NCBI RefSeq assembly: GCF_014698045.1
Contig: NZ_JACJSE010000011.1
Span: 135,634-199,633 of the forward strand
Direction: 5' to 3'
Length of the DNA stretch: 64,000 nucleotides
Source: Aulosira sp. FACHB-615
Lineage (GTDB): Bacteria; Cyanobacteriota; Cyanobacteriia; Cyanobacteriales; Nostocaceae
The first letter of the stretch is position 1. Every line of letters begins with the position of its first letter. Positions 52,979 through 61,451 of the stretch are shown one piece after another. Below the pieces are notes generated by a model. It saw nothing but the letters and a program-made list of their open reading frames with translations, was not told the DNA's origin and ran no database searches. The position numbers were made by a program, and so were the translations under genes.

Positions 52979-53036
52979 TCTACGGCAATGCCGGAAATGA
53001 ATATTGATGCCTATCGTAGATGAGAATAGTATTTTA

Positions 53037-53094
53037 GTCATGAGACTTATAGCGTCACGCACCAACCAACAATCGTAACACTTACGTAAGTCCT
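53037..53094. mobile_element. half copy of the AGGACTTACGCA-family repeat
   Basis: TATAGCGTCACGCACCAACC to CTTACGTAAGTCCT is the reverse complement of the left half of 17682-17804. The other half is missing. Confidence 0.75.
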
Positions 53095-53165
53095 GGCTTT
53101 AAGAATGTTGTCAGGACAATGTGTGTATGTTAATTTAGTTGAGAGAGAAAGCTTAACTAAAACCT

Positions 53166-53444
53166 ATGAGTTACCCAAATGAACCTAGAACGGAACGGAT
53201 TGATATCCGTACTAGCTCTAGCGTTAAAAAGCTTTTACAGCAAGCAGCAGCAGCAAGTCATAAAAATGTTAGTGAATTTTTACTTGAACATGGTTTGCAA
53301 GCTGCACAAGAAACTTTAACGAATCGAAAGCTTTTTGTGTTAAACGATGAGCAATGGCAAGCTTTTCAAAACGCTCTGGATGCCCCCTGTGTTGAGAAAC
53401 CACGCTTGCGTCGTTTGTTAACTGAGCCTAGCGTATTTGAGTAG
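53166..53444 (+). CDS. DUF1778-family antitoxin
   Basis: A 92-residue protein. The N-terminal RHH module (TERIDIRTSSSVKKLLQQAA with HKNVSEFLLEHGL) binds the operator. The C-terminus LFVLNDEQWQAFQNALDAP is the conserved segment that wraps the GNAT toxin in TacA-type antitoxins. It overlaps the toxin gene by 8 bp. Expected to autorepress the operon together with the toxin. Confidence 0.92.
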   Translation: MSYPNEPRTERIDIRTSSSVKKLLQQAAAASHKNVSEFLLEHGLQAAQETLTNRKLFVLNDEQWQAFQNALDAPCVEKPRLRRLLTEPSVFE

Positions 53445-53955
53445 TATTGTGGCATCTAACAATTTATATATCGCTAAATTATCAAAATCTCATAATCTAA
53501 AAAACTTTGATTGTGGGAATTTTGATTTAAATAATTATTTAATCAAATATGCTTTAAAAAATCAGCAATCTGATAGTTCGACCACCTATATCGCTTGCTT
53601 AGAAGATAATGTAATCGGTTACTATACTTTGACTGTAGCATCAGTTATTCATGAAAATGCACCACCTCGTATATCTAAAGGTTTACCAAAATATCCTATA
53701 CCTGTTGTTTTATTAGCTCGGTTAGCAGTAAGCAAAGAATTTCAAAAACAAGGCATAGGGAGAGGTTTACTCAAAAACTGCTTAATTCGTGTCAATGAAG
53801 CTGCTGATCTGATTGGTATTCGTGCATTATTGGTTCATGCGAAAGATGAGAAAGCGCGTGACTGGTATCAACAATTTGATTTTGAACCTAGCCCAACAGA
53901 TCCATTGCATTTATTTCTGATGTTAAAAGATATCCGCGCTATTTTAGAGAGCTAA
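53437..53955 (+). CDS. GNAT acetyltransferase toxin (TacT-like)
   Basis: A 172-residue GNAT fold. Substrate and CoA segments LARLAVSKEFQKQGIGRGLL (CoA pyrophosphate loop QGIGRG) and YQQFDFEPSPTDPLHLFLML match toxins that acetylate the amino group of charged tRNA. The start is TTG 53437 or, more conventionally, GTG 53449 (VASNNLYIAKL). It lies immediately after its DUF1778 antitoxin as a type II pair. The active-site Tyr near the C-terminus (WYQQFDF) is present. Confidence 0.92.
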   Translation: MSSIVASNNLYIAKLSKSHNLKNFDCGNFDLNNYLIKYALKNQQSDSSTTYIACLEDNVIGYYTLTVASVIHENAPPRISKGLPKYPIPVVLLARLAVSKEFQKQGIGRGLLKNCLIRVNEAADLIGIRALLVHAKDEKARDWYQQFDFEPSPTDPLHLFLMLKDIRAILES

Positions 53956-54042
53956 AAACAACGCTAGTACTGCATAGTAATCATAAAATAAGCGTAATTT
54001 TTCGTGTTATTGGTGTGTAACTGCGTTGACTGCAAGGCATTT

Positions 54043-54921
54043 TTAAGAAACTGGTTCAAACACCATTTGAGGAATTAATATTTCATCTTGCGATTGTCCA
54101 ATTCCTAAAAATCGCATTTCCTCTTCATATACGCGCACAAGTCCAAAATTATCGGAATTGAGGGAAACTTTTTGTCCTTGACACCATTTGCGGGCGAGTT
54201 CTGGAGGTAAAGTGACGGTGGGTAAATGCTGTAAAGCAACATCCGGGGAAATGGGTTGAAATGTCCCGCCTTGCAACTGTGTTTCTAAGTCAGTTAAAGA
54301 AAGACTATTAGTTAAATTAAAACCACTGCTGTGGGTGCGAGTTAAAGCGGCGAGAGTTCCACCAGTGTTTAAGACTGCGCCTAAATCACGGGCGATCGCT
54401 CTAATATATGTACCACTACCACAAGCGATCGCCACATCTAATTCAGGAAAATCCCCCTCGCGCCAATCTAAAATATCTATCTGAAAAACTTCAACTGTAC
54501 GTACAGGAACTTCCACTGTTTCACCTTGACGCGCCAAATCATACAAGCGTTTGCCATCAACTTGAATCGCACTATACATTGGCGGTATTTGTTCAATCTT
54601 GCCCACAAATTGTGTAATTGCAGTTTCGATTTCAGCCAAACTCAAATTTGCACAAGGTTGTGAGGCGATAATTTCTCCTTGCAAATCATCGGTTGTGGTA
54701 CGCACACCAAAACGGATAGTAGCTTTGTAAGCTTTTTCCCCTGGGAGATACTGCAATAACCTTGTGGCTTTACCCATTGCAATTGGTAAAACCCCAGTCG
54801 CTGCGGGGTCTAAAGTTCCCGCATGTCCTACCCGTTTGAGGCGCAACAGTTTGCGTACCCGCGCCACACAGTCGTGAGAAGTCCAATCAAATGGTTTGTT
54901 TAAGTTGAGAAAACCTTGCAC
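54043..54921 (-). CDS. truB: tRNA pseudouridine(55) synthase TruB
   Basis: A 292-residue enzyme making pseudouridine-55 in the T loop. The catalytic motif is GHAGTLDPAATGVLPIAMG with Asp38. KAYKATIRFGVRTTTDDLQG, PPMYSAIQVDGKRLYDLAR and CGSGTYIRAIARDLG (RNA-binding) are typical. The C-terminal PUA-like part (VYEEEMRFLGIGQSQ) is present. Length is normal. Monocistronic. Confidence 0.96.
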   Translation of the reverse strand: MQGFLNLNKPFDWTSHDCVARVRKLLRLKRVGHAGTLDPAATGVLPIAMGKATRLLQYLPGEKAYKATIRFGVRTTTDDLQGEIIASQPCANLSLAEIETAITQFVGKIEQIPPMYSAIQVDGKRLYDLARQGETVEVPVRTVEVFQIDILDWREGDFPELDVAIACGSGTYIRAIARDLGAVLNTGGTLAALTRTHSSGFNLTNSLSLTDLETQLQGGTFQPISPDVALQHLPTVTLPPELARKWCQGQKVSLNSDNFGLVRVYEEEMRFLGIGQSQDEILIPQMVFEPVS

Positions 54922-55214
54922 AGTAATATTTTGTGAGTAATTTCAGTCAGTGGGTTGATGTCTAAACAGCGATCGCTATCATATTTCATCAAATCACTAG
55001 AACAATAGCGATAAATATAAAACGCTAAATCAGCGAAATCTTACAGTTGTCCTGATGCTTTTTTGTTGTATGAGTTTAACTTTATGACAAATTATGTTCA
55101 TCTGGCGATATTTTATCTTGCTTCCGCAAAAAGGCTATCAGAGCTTGCCGTTCGCGTAGCGTCTCCGATAGGAGAAGTGTCGCACAGAATTTATACTGAC
55201 TCCTGACTTTTTAC
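54922..55214. other. spacer between truB and the CAP-protein region
   Basis: Includes one GCGATCGC and a fragment (CGTTCGCGTAGCGTCTCCGA) of the same palindrome type seen inside the TACCA repeat at 35197-35359. No gene. Confidence 0.45.
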
Positions 55215-55351
55215 TATAGCGGTTCTCGGTTGGATGAGGTACATTTCAACCCCACCCCCAACCCCTCCCCGCAAGCGGGGAGGGGAGCGTTTGCGTCAGC
55301 AAATGCGGGGTGGGGTTCCAACTGTATTACAAGCAAGTAAGAACTGCTATA
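55215..55351. mobile_element. MITE-like repeat, TATAGC family (copy 2)
   Basis: 137 bp with ends TATAGCGGTTCT and (inverted) TATAGCAGTTCT. The interior has the hairpin CCCCTCCCCGCAAGCGGGGA and a TGCGGGGTGGGGTTCC complement. Same end type as 37526-37628. Confidence 0.75.
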
Positions 55352-55534
55352 TTTCTCTACCCAGAGAATGATGATGTATGGAAATTTATGAATATGTAAG
55401 TTGGTTGGCAATTTTCCCAGGTAGAGCAGCATAAATCCCCAGATGCTGGCTCATAGCCTATTTGTTGAATTTACATGAGTCCGGTTACATTATCTGGAAG
55501 TGTTCTCTTTCAGTGTGTTTAGGGCTACCTATTA

Positions 55535-56068
55535 ATGATTCAGAATAAAATATCCAGTGCTGGTGTAGCGACTCTAGCCTTGATTGGAGGCGTAACCGCT
55601 TTTTCCGCACCAGTTCAAACTGCTACCTTGCAACATACCCAAATGTCAGATAATAACATCCAACTGGCACAAACTGTAAATACTGCGAAGTTAGAAGCGG
55701 AGGTTTTCACTCAAATCAACCAATATCGAGCGTCTCTGGGTCTACCAGCGTTAAGGCGTAACTCAACTATTGACAATCAAGCTAGGACTCACAGTCAAAA
55801 TATGGCTACAAGTAATACATTGAGTCATAATGGTTTTGGCGCAAGAATTCAAGCGATCGCAGTTACAATACCCTACAGCGCAGCAGCAGAAAATGTGGCT
55901 TACAACCAGGGATACAGCAATCCTGCAACCCAGGCTGTGCAAGGTTGGCTGAGAAGTCCAGGACATTTGGCTAATATCAAAGGTAATTACAACCTCACAG
56001 GTGTTGGTGTGGCGGTAAATAGCAGAGGTGCAGTTTACTTCACCCAAATATTTATCCGCAGACGTTAG
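55535..56068 (+). CDS. secreted CAP-domain protein (SCP/PR-1 family)
   Basis: A 177-residue protein with a signal peptide (VATLALIGGVTAFSAPVQTA). The CAP domain (about 50-175) has FTQINQYRASLGLPALRR, NQARTHSQNMATSNTLSHNG (metal-site His), ENVAYNQGY (Glu and second site) and VQGWLRSPGHLANIKGNY. Bacterial CAP proteins are secreted, with roles in cell-wall or lipid binding. It is followed by a strong hairpin terminator at 56101. Confidence 0.92.
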   Translation: MIQNKISSAGVATLALIGGVTAFSAPVQTATLQHTQMSDNNIQLAQTVNTAKLEAEVFTQINQYRASLGLPALRRNSTIDNQARTHSQNMATSNTLSHNGFGARIQAIAVTIPYSAAAENVAYNQGYSNPATQAVQGWLRSPGHLANIKGNYNLTGVGVAVNSRGAVYFTQIFIRRR

Positions 56069-56100
56069 GAAGATAATTCAGTTAAAACTTGCTGAAAAAT

Positions 56101-56140
56101 AGGGTGCGTTACTTTATTTGCGTAACGCACCCTATTTTTG
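56101..56140 (+). terminator. strong hairpin terminator
   Basis: AGGGTGCGTTAC (56101-56112) pairs perfectly with GTAACGCACCCT (56122-56133) before ATTTTTG. It resembles the dispersed GCGTTACG...CGTAACGC repeat seen at 36594 and 63573 but serves well as terminator for the CAP gene. Confidence 0.75.
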
Positions 56141-56195
56141 CTGTATGTATCTTATATACATCGAATCTCTCTAGCTGACTTATAAAGGATTAACG

Positions 56196-56576
56196 ATGGA
56201 ACCTATTTCTATAATTATTACTGCTTTGAGTGCTGGTGCGATCGCTGCTACTAAAGAAACCGCCGGAACAGCCGTGAAAGATGCCTATCAGGGTTTGAAG
56301 GCTTTGATTAAAAAGAAATTGGAAGGCGATGCTCTGGGACAAGCGATGGTAGATGCCAAACCAGAAGAAATTAAGCAAGCTGAAGGTTTATTAAAAGACA
56401 AAATTACCAAAGCTGGTGCTGAACAAGACCAAGAAATCATTAAAGTGGCTCAGGAGTTACTCGACAAGCTTAAAGAACAACCAGGGGGACAGCAAATAAT
56501 CAATCAAACTCAAACCAACACAATGAGTGGAAATACTATCACTGGCAATGTAAACTTCGCCCCTGTTCAGCACTGA
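56196..56576 (+). CDS. small protein resembling bacterial pore-forming/amyloid-signalling effectors
   Basis: A 126-residue protein. The N-terminus is a Gly/Ala-rich hydrophobic helix (MEPISIIITALSAGAIAATK) followed by amphipathic helices (AVKDAYQGLKALIKKKLE, and KPEEIKQAEGLLKDKITKAG). The last 25 residues (QQIINQTQTNTMSGNTITGN then VNF) are Gln/Asn/Thr-rich, beta-prone, and separated by PGG. The layout (helical bundle starting with a hydrophobic Gly/Ala segment plus a short C-terminal motif) recalls Bell-domain proteins with bacterial amyloid signalling motifs. That is an impression from memory. No matching NLR is adjacent. Confidence 0.6.
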   Translation: MEPISIIITALSAGAIAATKETAGTAVKDAYQGLKALIKKKLEGDALGQAMVDAKPEEIKQAEGLLKDKITKAGAEQDQEIIKVAQELLDKLKEQPGGQQIINQTQTNTMSGNTITGNVNFAPVQH

Positions 56577-56927
56577 CTTTTCACGGTATCTGGAAAACCC
56601 CTCTCCAAACCTCTCACGCCAGTTGCGACCCTACGGGAACTGAGGATGGTATACAAGATTTGGCAGGTTAGTTTTGGGTACTTGGCAGCAAATTTTTCAT
56701 TTGGAATGTGATATCAAACCCCGCCAACGTCAAATTATGGTGACAGTTTACGGCGAGTAAATATTAGGTTTTTCATAATCTTGCTGAAATGGGATAAGGG
56801 GGAAAAGAAGCTTCAAAGTCTGCTGAGGAATTTACATTGTGTTTGTACAAAAAACAGGGTAAAGTGATTGAGATGAAAGCTGATTGCTTAGATACTTAAG
56901 TTAGGTAGTTTTCCCTGTAAATAATTT
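56577..56927. other. intergenic region without recognised gene
   Basis: It contains CCCCTCTCCAAACCTCTCAC repeat-like sequence, then a region whose frames carry several stop codons. No ribosome-binding site is evident before the ATG at 56928. Confidence 0.4.
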
Positions 56928-58148
56928 ATGAATAAAAGTCATATAAAATTAGCTAGAAAATTTTTTTTACTACTAGTGACATCAGGTATATTGATTTCAG
57001 GAATAGGCTTAGGCACTTATTGGTTACTCAAAAAAATTCCAGAAAATCCTGGGTCAAAAATAATACAAAATATTCCAAAATCGCAAGTAAGCTCTCTTAA
57101 AATAGGGGTTTTAACAAACCCCACCAAATATGAGACTCTAGCTGATTATCTTAAGAAGCAGTTGGGTAATAATATATTAATAACTATTGATGGAGATGAA
57201 AATATTTCATTTCAAGAAGCAAAAACAAGAATAGCAACTAAACAATGGGACATTGCTTTTACCCTCTCACCTATGATTACTGTAGCAGCTAAAGATAATG
57301 GATATACCTTTGCTGCTCAAATGTTTCCTAATAGTTCTCTATACTACCAATCTGCATTATTTGTTCGCTCAGATAGTTCTATCAAGTCAATAGAGGATTT
57401 AAAATCTAGTACAAAAATTGCTTTAGGTGATTTTAATTCAGCATCTAGCTTTTATATGCCAGTTTATGATCTATATGGTAAAACCCTGAACCTCAATATG
57501 GGTTTGCGAAGTCATGTTATTCGAGAAATGGTCAAAAATAGAAAAGTAGATATTGGTGCTGGAGCTTATTCTACAGTAAAAAATGACCCAGATATTCGCA
57601 TTATTCACCAAAGTCGGAATATACCTGGTGCTGGTGTTTATTTATCTCCAAATCTTCCTTTGTCAGACCGGGAAATTATTGCAACCACGCTTTTAAAAGC
57701 TCCTATCGATATTCAAAAAGATGCTAACTTTGGTCAAGGTAAAGAACTAGACTACTCCTTTTTTCAAAAAGTTACTCGAAGAACAGAACAGGTTTTGAGT
57801 TGTTCTGATTTTACAAAAAATCCTGTTAGTCTTTTTTGTAGTGTTAAAAATTCCAACTCTGTATATGAAAATAATAAAAATATGAGCAATATTATTGTTG
57901 GGAAAGTTAATGGATGGAGCCGACCTAATGATACTACTATTTTGTTAAATTTATCAGGAGATAATAATAAATTTTATCGTCTATTTATTAATGAAGAAAT
58001 ATTAAATCAAGTACCCGATGCAGGCAACGTTTTATCACTTCAAAACAAGCAAGTTCAAGTAAATGATGTTCTGCCTAAAAACTTATCAAATAATATTGTT
58101 GAATTAAATATCACTCACCCAAATCAGTTGAAAATAATAGAGCCATAA
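56928..58148 (+). CDS. PhnD/transferrin-like periplasmic-type binding protein
   Basis: A 406-residue protein with an N-terminal TM anchor (LLLVTSGILISGIGLGTYWLL). The domain from about 55 to 290 has LKIGVLTNPTKYETLADYLK, the TKQWDIAFTLSPM hinge, YYQSALFVRSDSSIKSIEDL and IALGDFNSASSFYMPVYDL, then VKNRKVDIGAGAYS, matching the phosphonate/phosphite binding-protein fold. The C-terminal about 110 residues are extra (SNIIVGKVNGWSRPNDTTIL). No ABC transporter genes follow, so it may act as a sensor or orphan receptor. AT-richer than its neighbours. Confidence 0.8.
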   Translation: MNKSHIKLARKFFLLLVTSGILISGIGLGTYWLLKKIPENPGSKIIQNIPKSQVSSLKIGVLTNPTKYETLADYLKKQLGNNILITIDGDENISFQEAKTRIATKQWDIAFTLSPMITVAAKDNGYTFAAQMFPNSSLYYQSALFVRSDSSIKSIEDLKSSTKIALGDFNSASSFYMPVYDLYGKTLNLNMGLRSHVIREMVKNRKVDIGAGAYSTVKNDPDIRIIHQSRNIPGAGVYLSPNLPLSDREIIATTLLKAPIDIQKDANFGQGKELDYSFFQKVTRRTEQVLSCSDFTKNPVSLFCSVKNSNSVYENNKNMSNIIVGKVNGWSRPNDTTILLNLSGDNNKFYRLFINEEILNQVPDAGNVLSLQNKQVQVNDVLPKNLSNNIVELNITHPNQLKIIEP

Positions 58149-58596
58149 GTCTAAGTATTACATTTAGTGAAAAATATAGTTCTTGTGGTGTTGGACGGAA
58201 AGCTTGCATCGGACGGGCTAGAATCCCATCCCACAAGATAATTTTAATGCACGGTTTTTACATTGGACATTCCAGTAGCTTGGTTGAAGCGATCGCAAAA
58301 CCAAACAAAATCTTCCACCTTCACACCTTACTTCTAACCTGTGACCTGTCACCTTTTCTTATTTTTTTGTTATTTATATATTAACTTTGCAATATTTGTT
58401 AACCAATTATATTAATAATACTTCGTTCGTTAATTTAGAGCAGTATCGCTATTAGTTGGTTATCAGTATTAACTCTCAGGCATTATTGATTAATAGTTTT
58501 GATAAAGAATTGTATTGTTGAACAAGCATATACTTATTGATATTCCTATACTGGATATTAATTTCCACACTGTGCGATTTGCACTAGGGGGTTCCA
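58149..58596. other. intergenic region without recognised gene
   Basis: AT-rich region with one HIP1-type site near 58287. I see no convincing ORF, hairpin terminator or repeat. Confidence 0.45.
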
Positions 58597-58797
58597 ATGG
58601 TTCATACTTTTGAGGTGTTGGTTGATATTAAGGAATATGCCGATCAAGCCAACAGTACCTATCAATGCGGAACGTCAAGATACGAGATTAGTGCTGAGTC
58701 CAAAGAAAAGGCGGATGGTATGGCAAGAGTTCAGGCCAGAAGTGAACATCCAAAAGGCACTGAATATGATGTTAGAGTAACCAGACTCTTGAGATAA
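58597..58797 (+). CDS. small protein of unknown function
   Basis: A 66-residue soluble protein (MVHTFEVLVDIKEYADQANS) with two beta strands and a helix: TYQCGTSRYEISAESKEKAD, then ARVQARSEHPKGTEYDVRV. It could be a small alpha/beta fold, but I do not recognise the family. Codon use is ordinary. No operon partner; leuA's regulator is on the opposite strand. Confidence 0.6.
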   Translation: MVHTFEVLVDIKEYADQANSTYQCGTSRYEISAESKEKADGMARVQARSEHPKGTEYDVRVTRLLR

Positions 58798-58997
58798 ATG
58801 ACAGTCTGGATTCCACAATAAATTGATTAATTGTTCTTGTTTGCTAGTAATAATAAATAACCATTGGTTGTGCAGTTTTCCAAAAATAACATCAATGTTT
58901 TGTGCAGATATTTGTTGCCATCAGGAAAGTTACAATAAATTCATATCTGCACCATTACGGGAATATTGCATAACTTTACTAAGAGACACTATCACTT

Positions 58998-59669
58998 TCA
59001 AGATTTTTGCAACAAATACATAACTAACTGTTCACCTGCGGCATCGATATGGCGTTTTAGTAACCGCACGGCAGTTTTTGTATCTCGTTGTTTGCAAGCA
59101 TCTAAAAGTTGATAGTGTTCTTTTTGAGAACGTTCTTGATAGTCCATTTGTGCCATCTGCATACGCACATAGCGATCGCAATTTATATGCAGATTTTTGA
59201 TCATTGCCAATAGTCGCGGACGTTCTGCGCTGGTGTAAAGTGCGGCGTGGAATTCCCAGTTAAATTGCGCTAACAAACCTGCATCGGTGGTTTGATCAGT
59301 GGTTTCCAGAATTAACGCAGCTTTTTCTAAATCTGCTGCACTGAATTTTGGTATCGCTAACTGTATGGCTTGGACTTCCAACGCACTGCGAATCTCACAA
59401 ATTTCTTGCGCTTCGGCTGCTGTGAGTACCGATACCATCGCACCACGATTCAGATGCAGAGTTACCAAACCTTCCGCTTCTAATTGACGCAAGGCTTCCC
59501 GCACAGGAATGCGACTCACACCAAATTGTGTGGCGATTTCATCTTGTCGGAGAGATTGTCCTTCTTGAAAAATGCCGCGCAAAATGGCTTCCCGCAAAGC
59601 ATCGGCAATTAAATCGGGGGTGCTGCGTTGTTGTTGCAGCACATTGGCAGCTAAATCATGTAAGTTCAT
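58998..59669 (-). CDS. GntR-family regulator, FCD type
   Basis: A 223-residue regulator. The winged helix (about 20-75) has LRQDEIATQFGVSRIPVREA and LRQLEAEGLVTLHLNRGAMV. The FCD ligand domain has EICEIRSALEVQAIQLAIP and metal/ligand-site residues FNWEFHAALYTSAERPRL and HYQLLDACKQRDTKTAVRLL. Such proteins respond to small organic acids. It is divergent from leuA with 84 bp between, and two ATTGTATACAAT sites lie there, so it probably controls both genes. Confidence 0.93.
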   Translation of the reverse strand: MNLHDLAANVLQQQRSTPDLIADALREAILRGIFQEGQSLRQDEIATQFGVSRIPVREALRQLEAEGLVTLHLNRGAMVSVLTAAEAQEICEIRSALEVQAIQLAIPKFSAADLEKAALILETTDQTTDAGLLAQFNWEFHAALYTSAERPRLLAMIKNLHINCDRYVRMQMAQMDYQERSQKEHYQLLDACKQRDTKTAVRLLKRHIDAAGEQLVMYLLQKS

Positions 59670-59676
59670 ATTTTAT

Positions 59677-59709
59677 ATTGTATACAATTTAGGAAAGATT
59701 GTATACAAT
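59677..59709. promoter_or_regulatory. two GntR/FCD-type operators
   Basis: ATTGTATACAAT occurs at 59677-59688 and again at 59698-59709, centres 21 bp (two helical turns) apart. The TTGTATACAA dyad fits the TGT-N(0-2)-ACA operator type of FCD regulators. The sites sit right before the regulator start and upstream of leuA. Confidence 0.85.
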
Positions 59710-59753
59710 ATCCAAAGTTATAAATAATTCCCTTAACCAAACGGGAGACAGTT

Positions 59754-61361
59754 ATGAGCATTGCATCTCAAGCAACAGACAGAGTTATCATCTTTGACAC
59801 CACCTTGCGGGATGGCGAACAATCCCCTGGTGCAACCCTAAATGCAGAAGAGAAATTAGCGATCGCTCATCAACTAGCTCTTTTGGGAGTAGATGTCATA
59901 GAAGCGGGTTTTGCTGTCTCTAGTCCGGGAGATTTTCAAGCCGTCAAAACCATTGCAGAACAAGTCGGGAAAGCAGACGGGCCAATTATTTGCAGTTTAG
60001 CCAGAGCCACCCGCAAAGATATTCAAGCCGCCGCCGCAGCTTTAAAACCTGCCGCCCATCCGCGCATTCACACCATGATTTCGACATCTGATATTCATCT
60101 GCAATATCAGTTGAAAAAGTCCCGTAATGAAGTGCTGGCGATCGCTCAAGAAATGGTGGCTTATGCCAAATCCTTTGTTGATGATGTTGAGTTTTCGCCA
60201 ATGGATGCTAGTCGGACAGAACCAGACTTTTTATATCAGGTGTTAGAAACTGCGATCGCATCTGGCGCAACCACAATCAATATTCCTGATACCGTTGGTT
60301 ACTGCACACCCAAAGAAATCGGAATTTTGATTCAAGGCATTCGGGAAAATGTGCCGAATATTGACAGAGTAATTCTTTCCATCCACACCCAAAATGATTT
60401 GGGTTTAGCAACTGCCAATGCCTTAGCCGCCATAGAACATGGTGTGCGTCAAGTAGAATGCACGATTAACGGCATTGGCGAACGTGCCGGAAATGCCGCA
60501 TTAGAAGAAATTGTGATGGCCTTGCAAGTGCGGAAACACTACTTCAATCCCTACTTTGGCCGTTCTGTAAATTCTGATGTACCCCTCACCAGTATCAAAA
60601 CCCAAGAGATTTACAAAACTTCTACCTTAGTTTCGCAGTTAACCGGAATGCTGATTCAACCAAATAAAGCGATCGTGGGTGCAAATGCTTTCGCCCATGA
60701 ATCTGGCATTCATCAAGATGGCATTATTAAGCATCGCCAAACCTACGAAATTATGGAAGCTGCATCCATTGGCTTACCAGAAAATCGCATAGTTTTAGGC
60801 AAACACTCAGGACGAAATGCTTTCCGTACAAGGTTGAAAGAATTGGGATTTGAACTGAGTGAAGCCGACTTAAACAAAGCCTTTAACCGTTTTAAAGAAG
60901 TTGCAGACAAGAAAAAAGAAATCTCTGATTGGGATATAGAAGCACTTGTGCGGGATGAAACCCAAAATCAAGTAGAAAGCGGTTTTCAACTCGAACACGT
61001 CCAAGTAATTTGCGGTGACTGCACTTGTCCAACCGCAACCATTACAGTTGTCACACCCGATGGCAAAATCCTGACAGATGCTAGTGTCGGCACAGGGCCA
61101 GTAGATGCAGTTTATCAAGCGATTAACCACTTAGTACAAATTCCCAATCAATTAATTGAGTTTTCTGTACAGTCAGTCACAGGCGGAATTGATGCCTTGG
61201 GAACAGTCACAATCCGCTTGGCATATCAAGATAGAATCTTTTCCGGGCAAGCATCCGACACAGATATTGTCGTAGCCGCAGCTTACGCCCATCTCAATGC
61301 GTTAAATCGCCTTTATCATTATTTGCAAACTCAAAAAATTCTTGCTCAGGTAAGCGAGTAG
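59754..61361 (+). CDS. leuA: 2-isopropylmalate synthase
   Basis: A 535-residue enzyme of leucine synthesis condensing acetyl-CoA and 2-ketoisovalerate. TIM barrel motifs: FDTTLRDGEQSPGATLN, HTQNDLGLATANALAAIEHG (metal-site His) and GERAGNAALEEIVMAL. FAHESGIHQDGIIKHRQTYE and GKHSGRNAF are also present. The C-terminal regulatory domain (about 395-525) has the GDCTCPTATITVVTPDGK feedback region. GGGAG precedes the ATG. Control by a divergent GntR-type protein is supported by two operators and is unusual for leuA. Confidence 0.95.
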   Translation: MSIASQATDRVIIFDTTLRDGEQSPGATLNAEEKLAIAHQLALLGVDVIEAGFAVSSPGDFQAVKTIAEQVGKADGPIICSLARATRKDIQAAAAALKPAAHPRIHTMISTSDIHLQYQLKKSRNEVLAIAQEMVAYAKSFVDDVEFSPMDASRTEPDFLYQVLETAIASGATTINIPDTVGYCTPKEIGILIQGIRENVPNIDRVILSIHTQNDLGLATANALAAIEHGVRQVECTINGIGERAGNAALEEIVMALQVRKHYFNPYFGRSVNSDVPLTSIKTQEIYKTSTLVSQLTGMLIQPNKAIVGANAFAHESGIHQDGIIKHRQTYEIMEAASIGLPENRIVLGKHSGRNAFRTRLKELGFELSEADLNKAFNRFKEVADKKKEISDWDIEALVRDETQNQVESGFQLEHVQVICGDCTCPTATITVVTPDGKILTDASVGTGPVDAVYQAINHLVQIPNQLIEFSVQSVTGGIDALGTVTIRLAYQDRIFSGQASDTDIVVAAAYAHLNALNRLYHYLQTQKILAQVSE

Positions 61362-61451
61362 AACTGTTGGGGAATAGTGTTTAGGTAATATAGGGGCTTC
61401 GCCATGACACTATTCTCAACAGGAAATCTCTGTGGATAATTCCTGACCAAG

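Noticed and set aside
55214..55432. 72-codon reverse ORF
   Set aside because: Consists mainly of the TATAGC-family MITE (PACGEGLGVGL type translation is typical of that repeat).
58823..59023. 66-codon forward ORF rich in Cys and Ile
   Set aside because: No ribosome-binding site, runs into the 3' end of the GntR gene, and the composition looks like translated AT-rich spacer.
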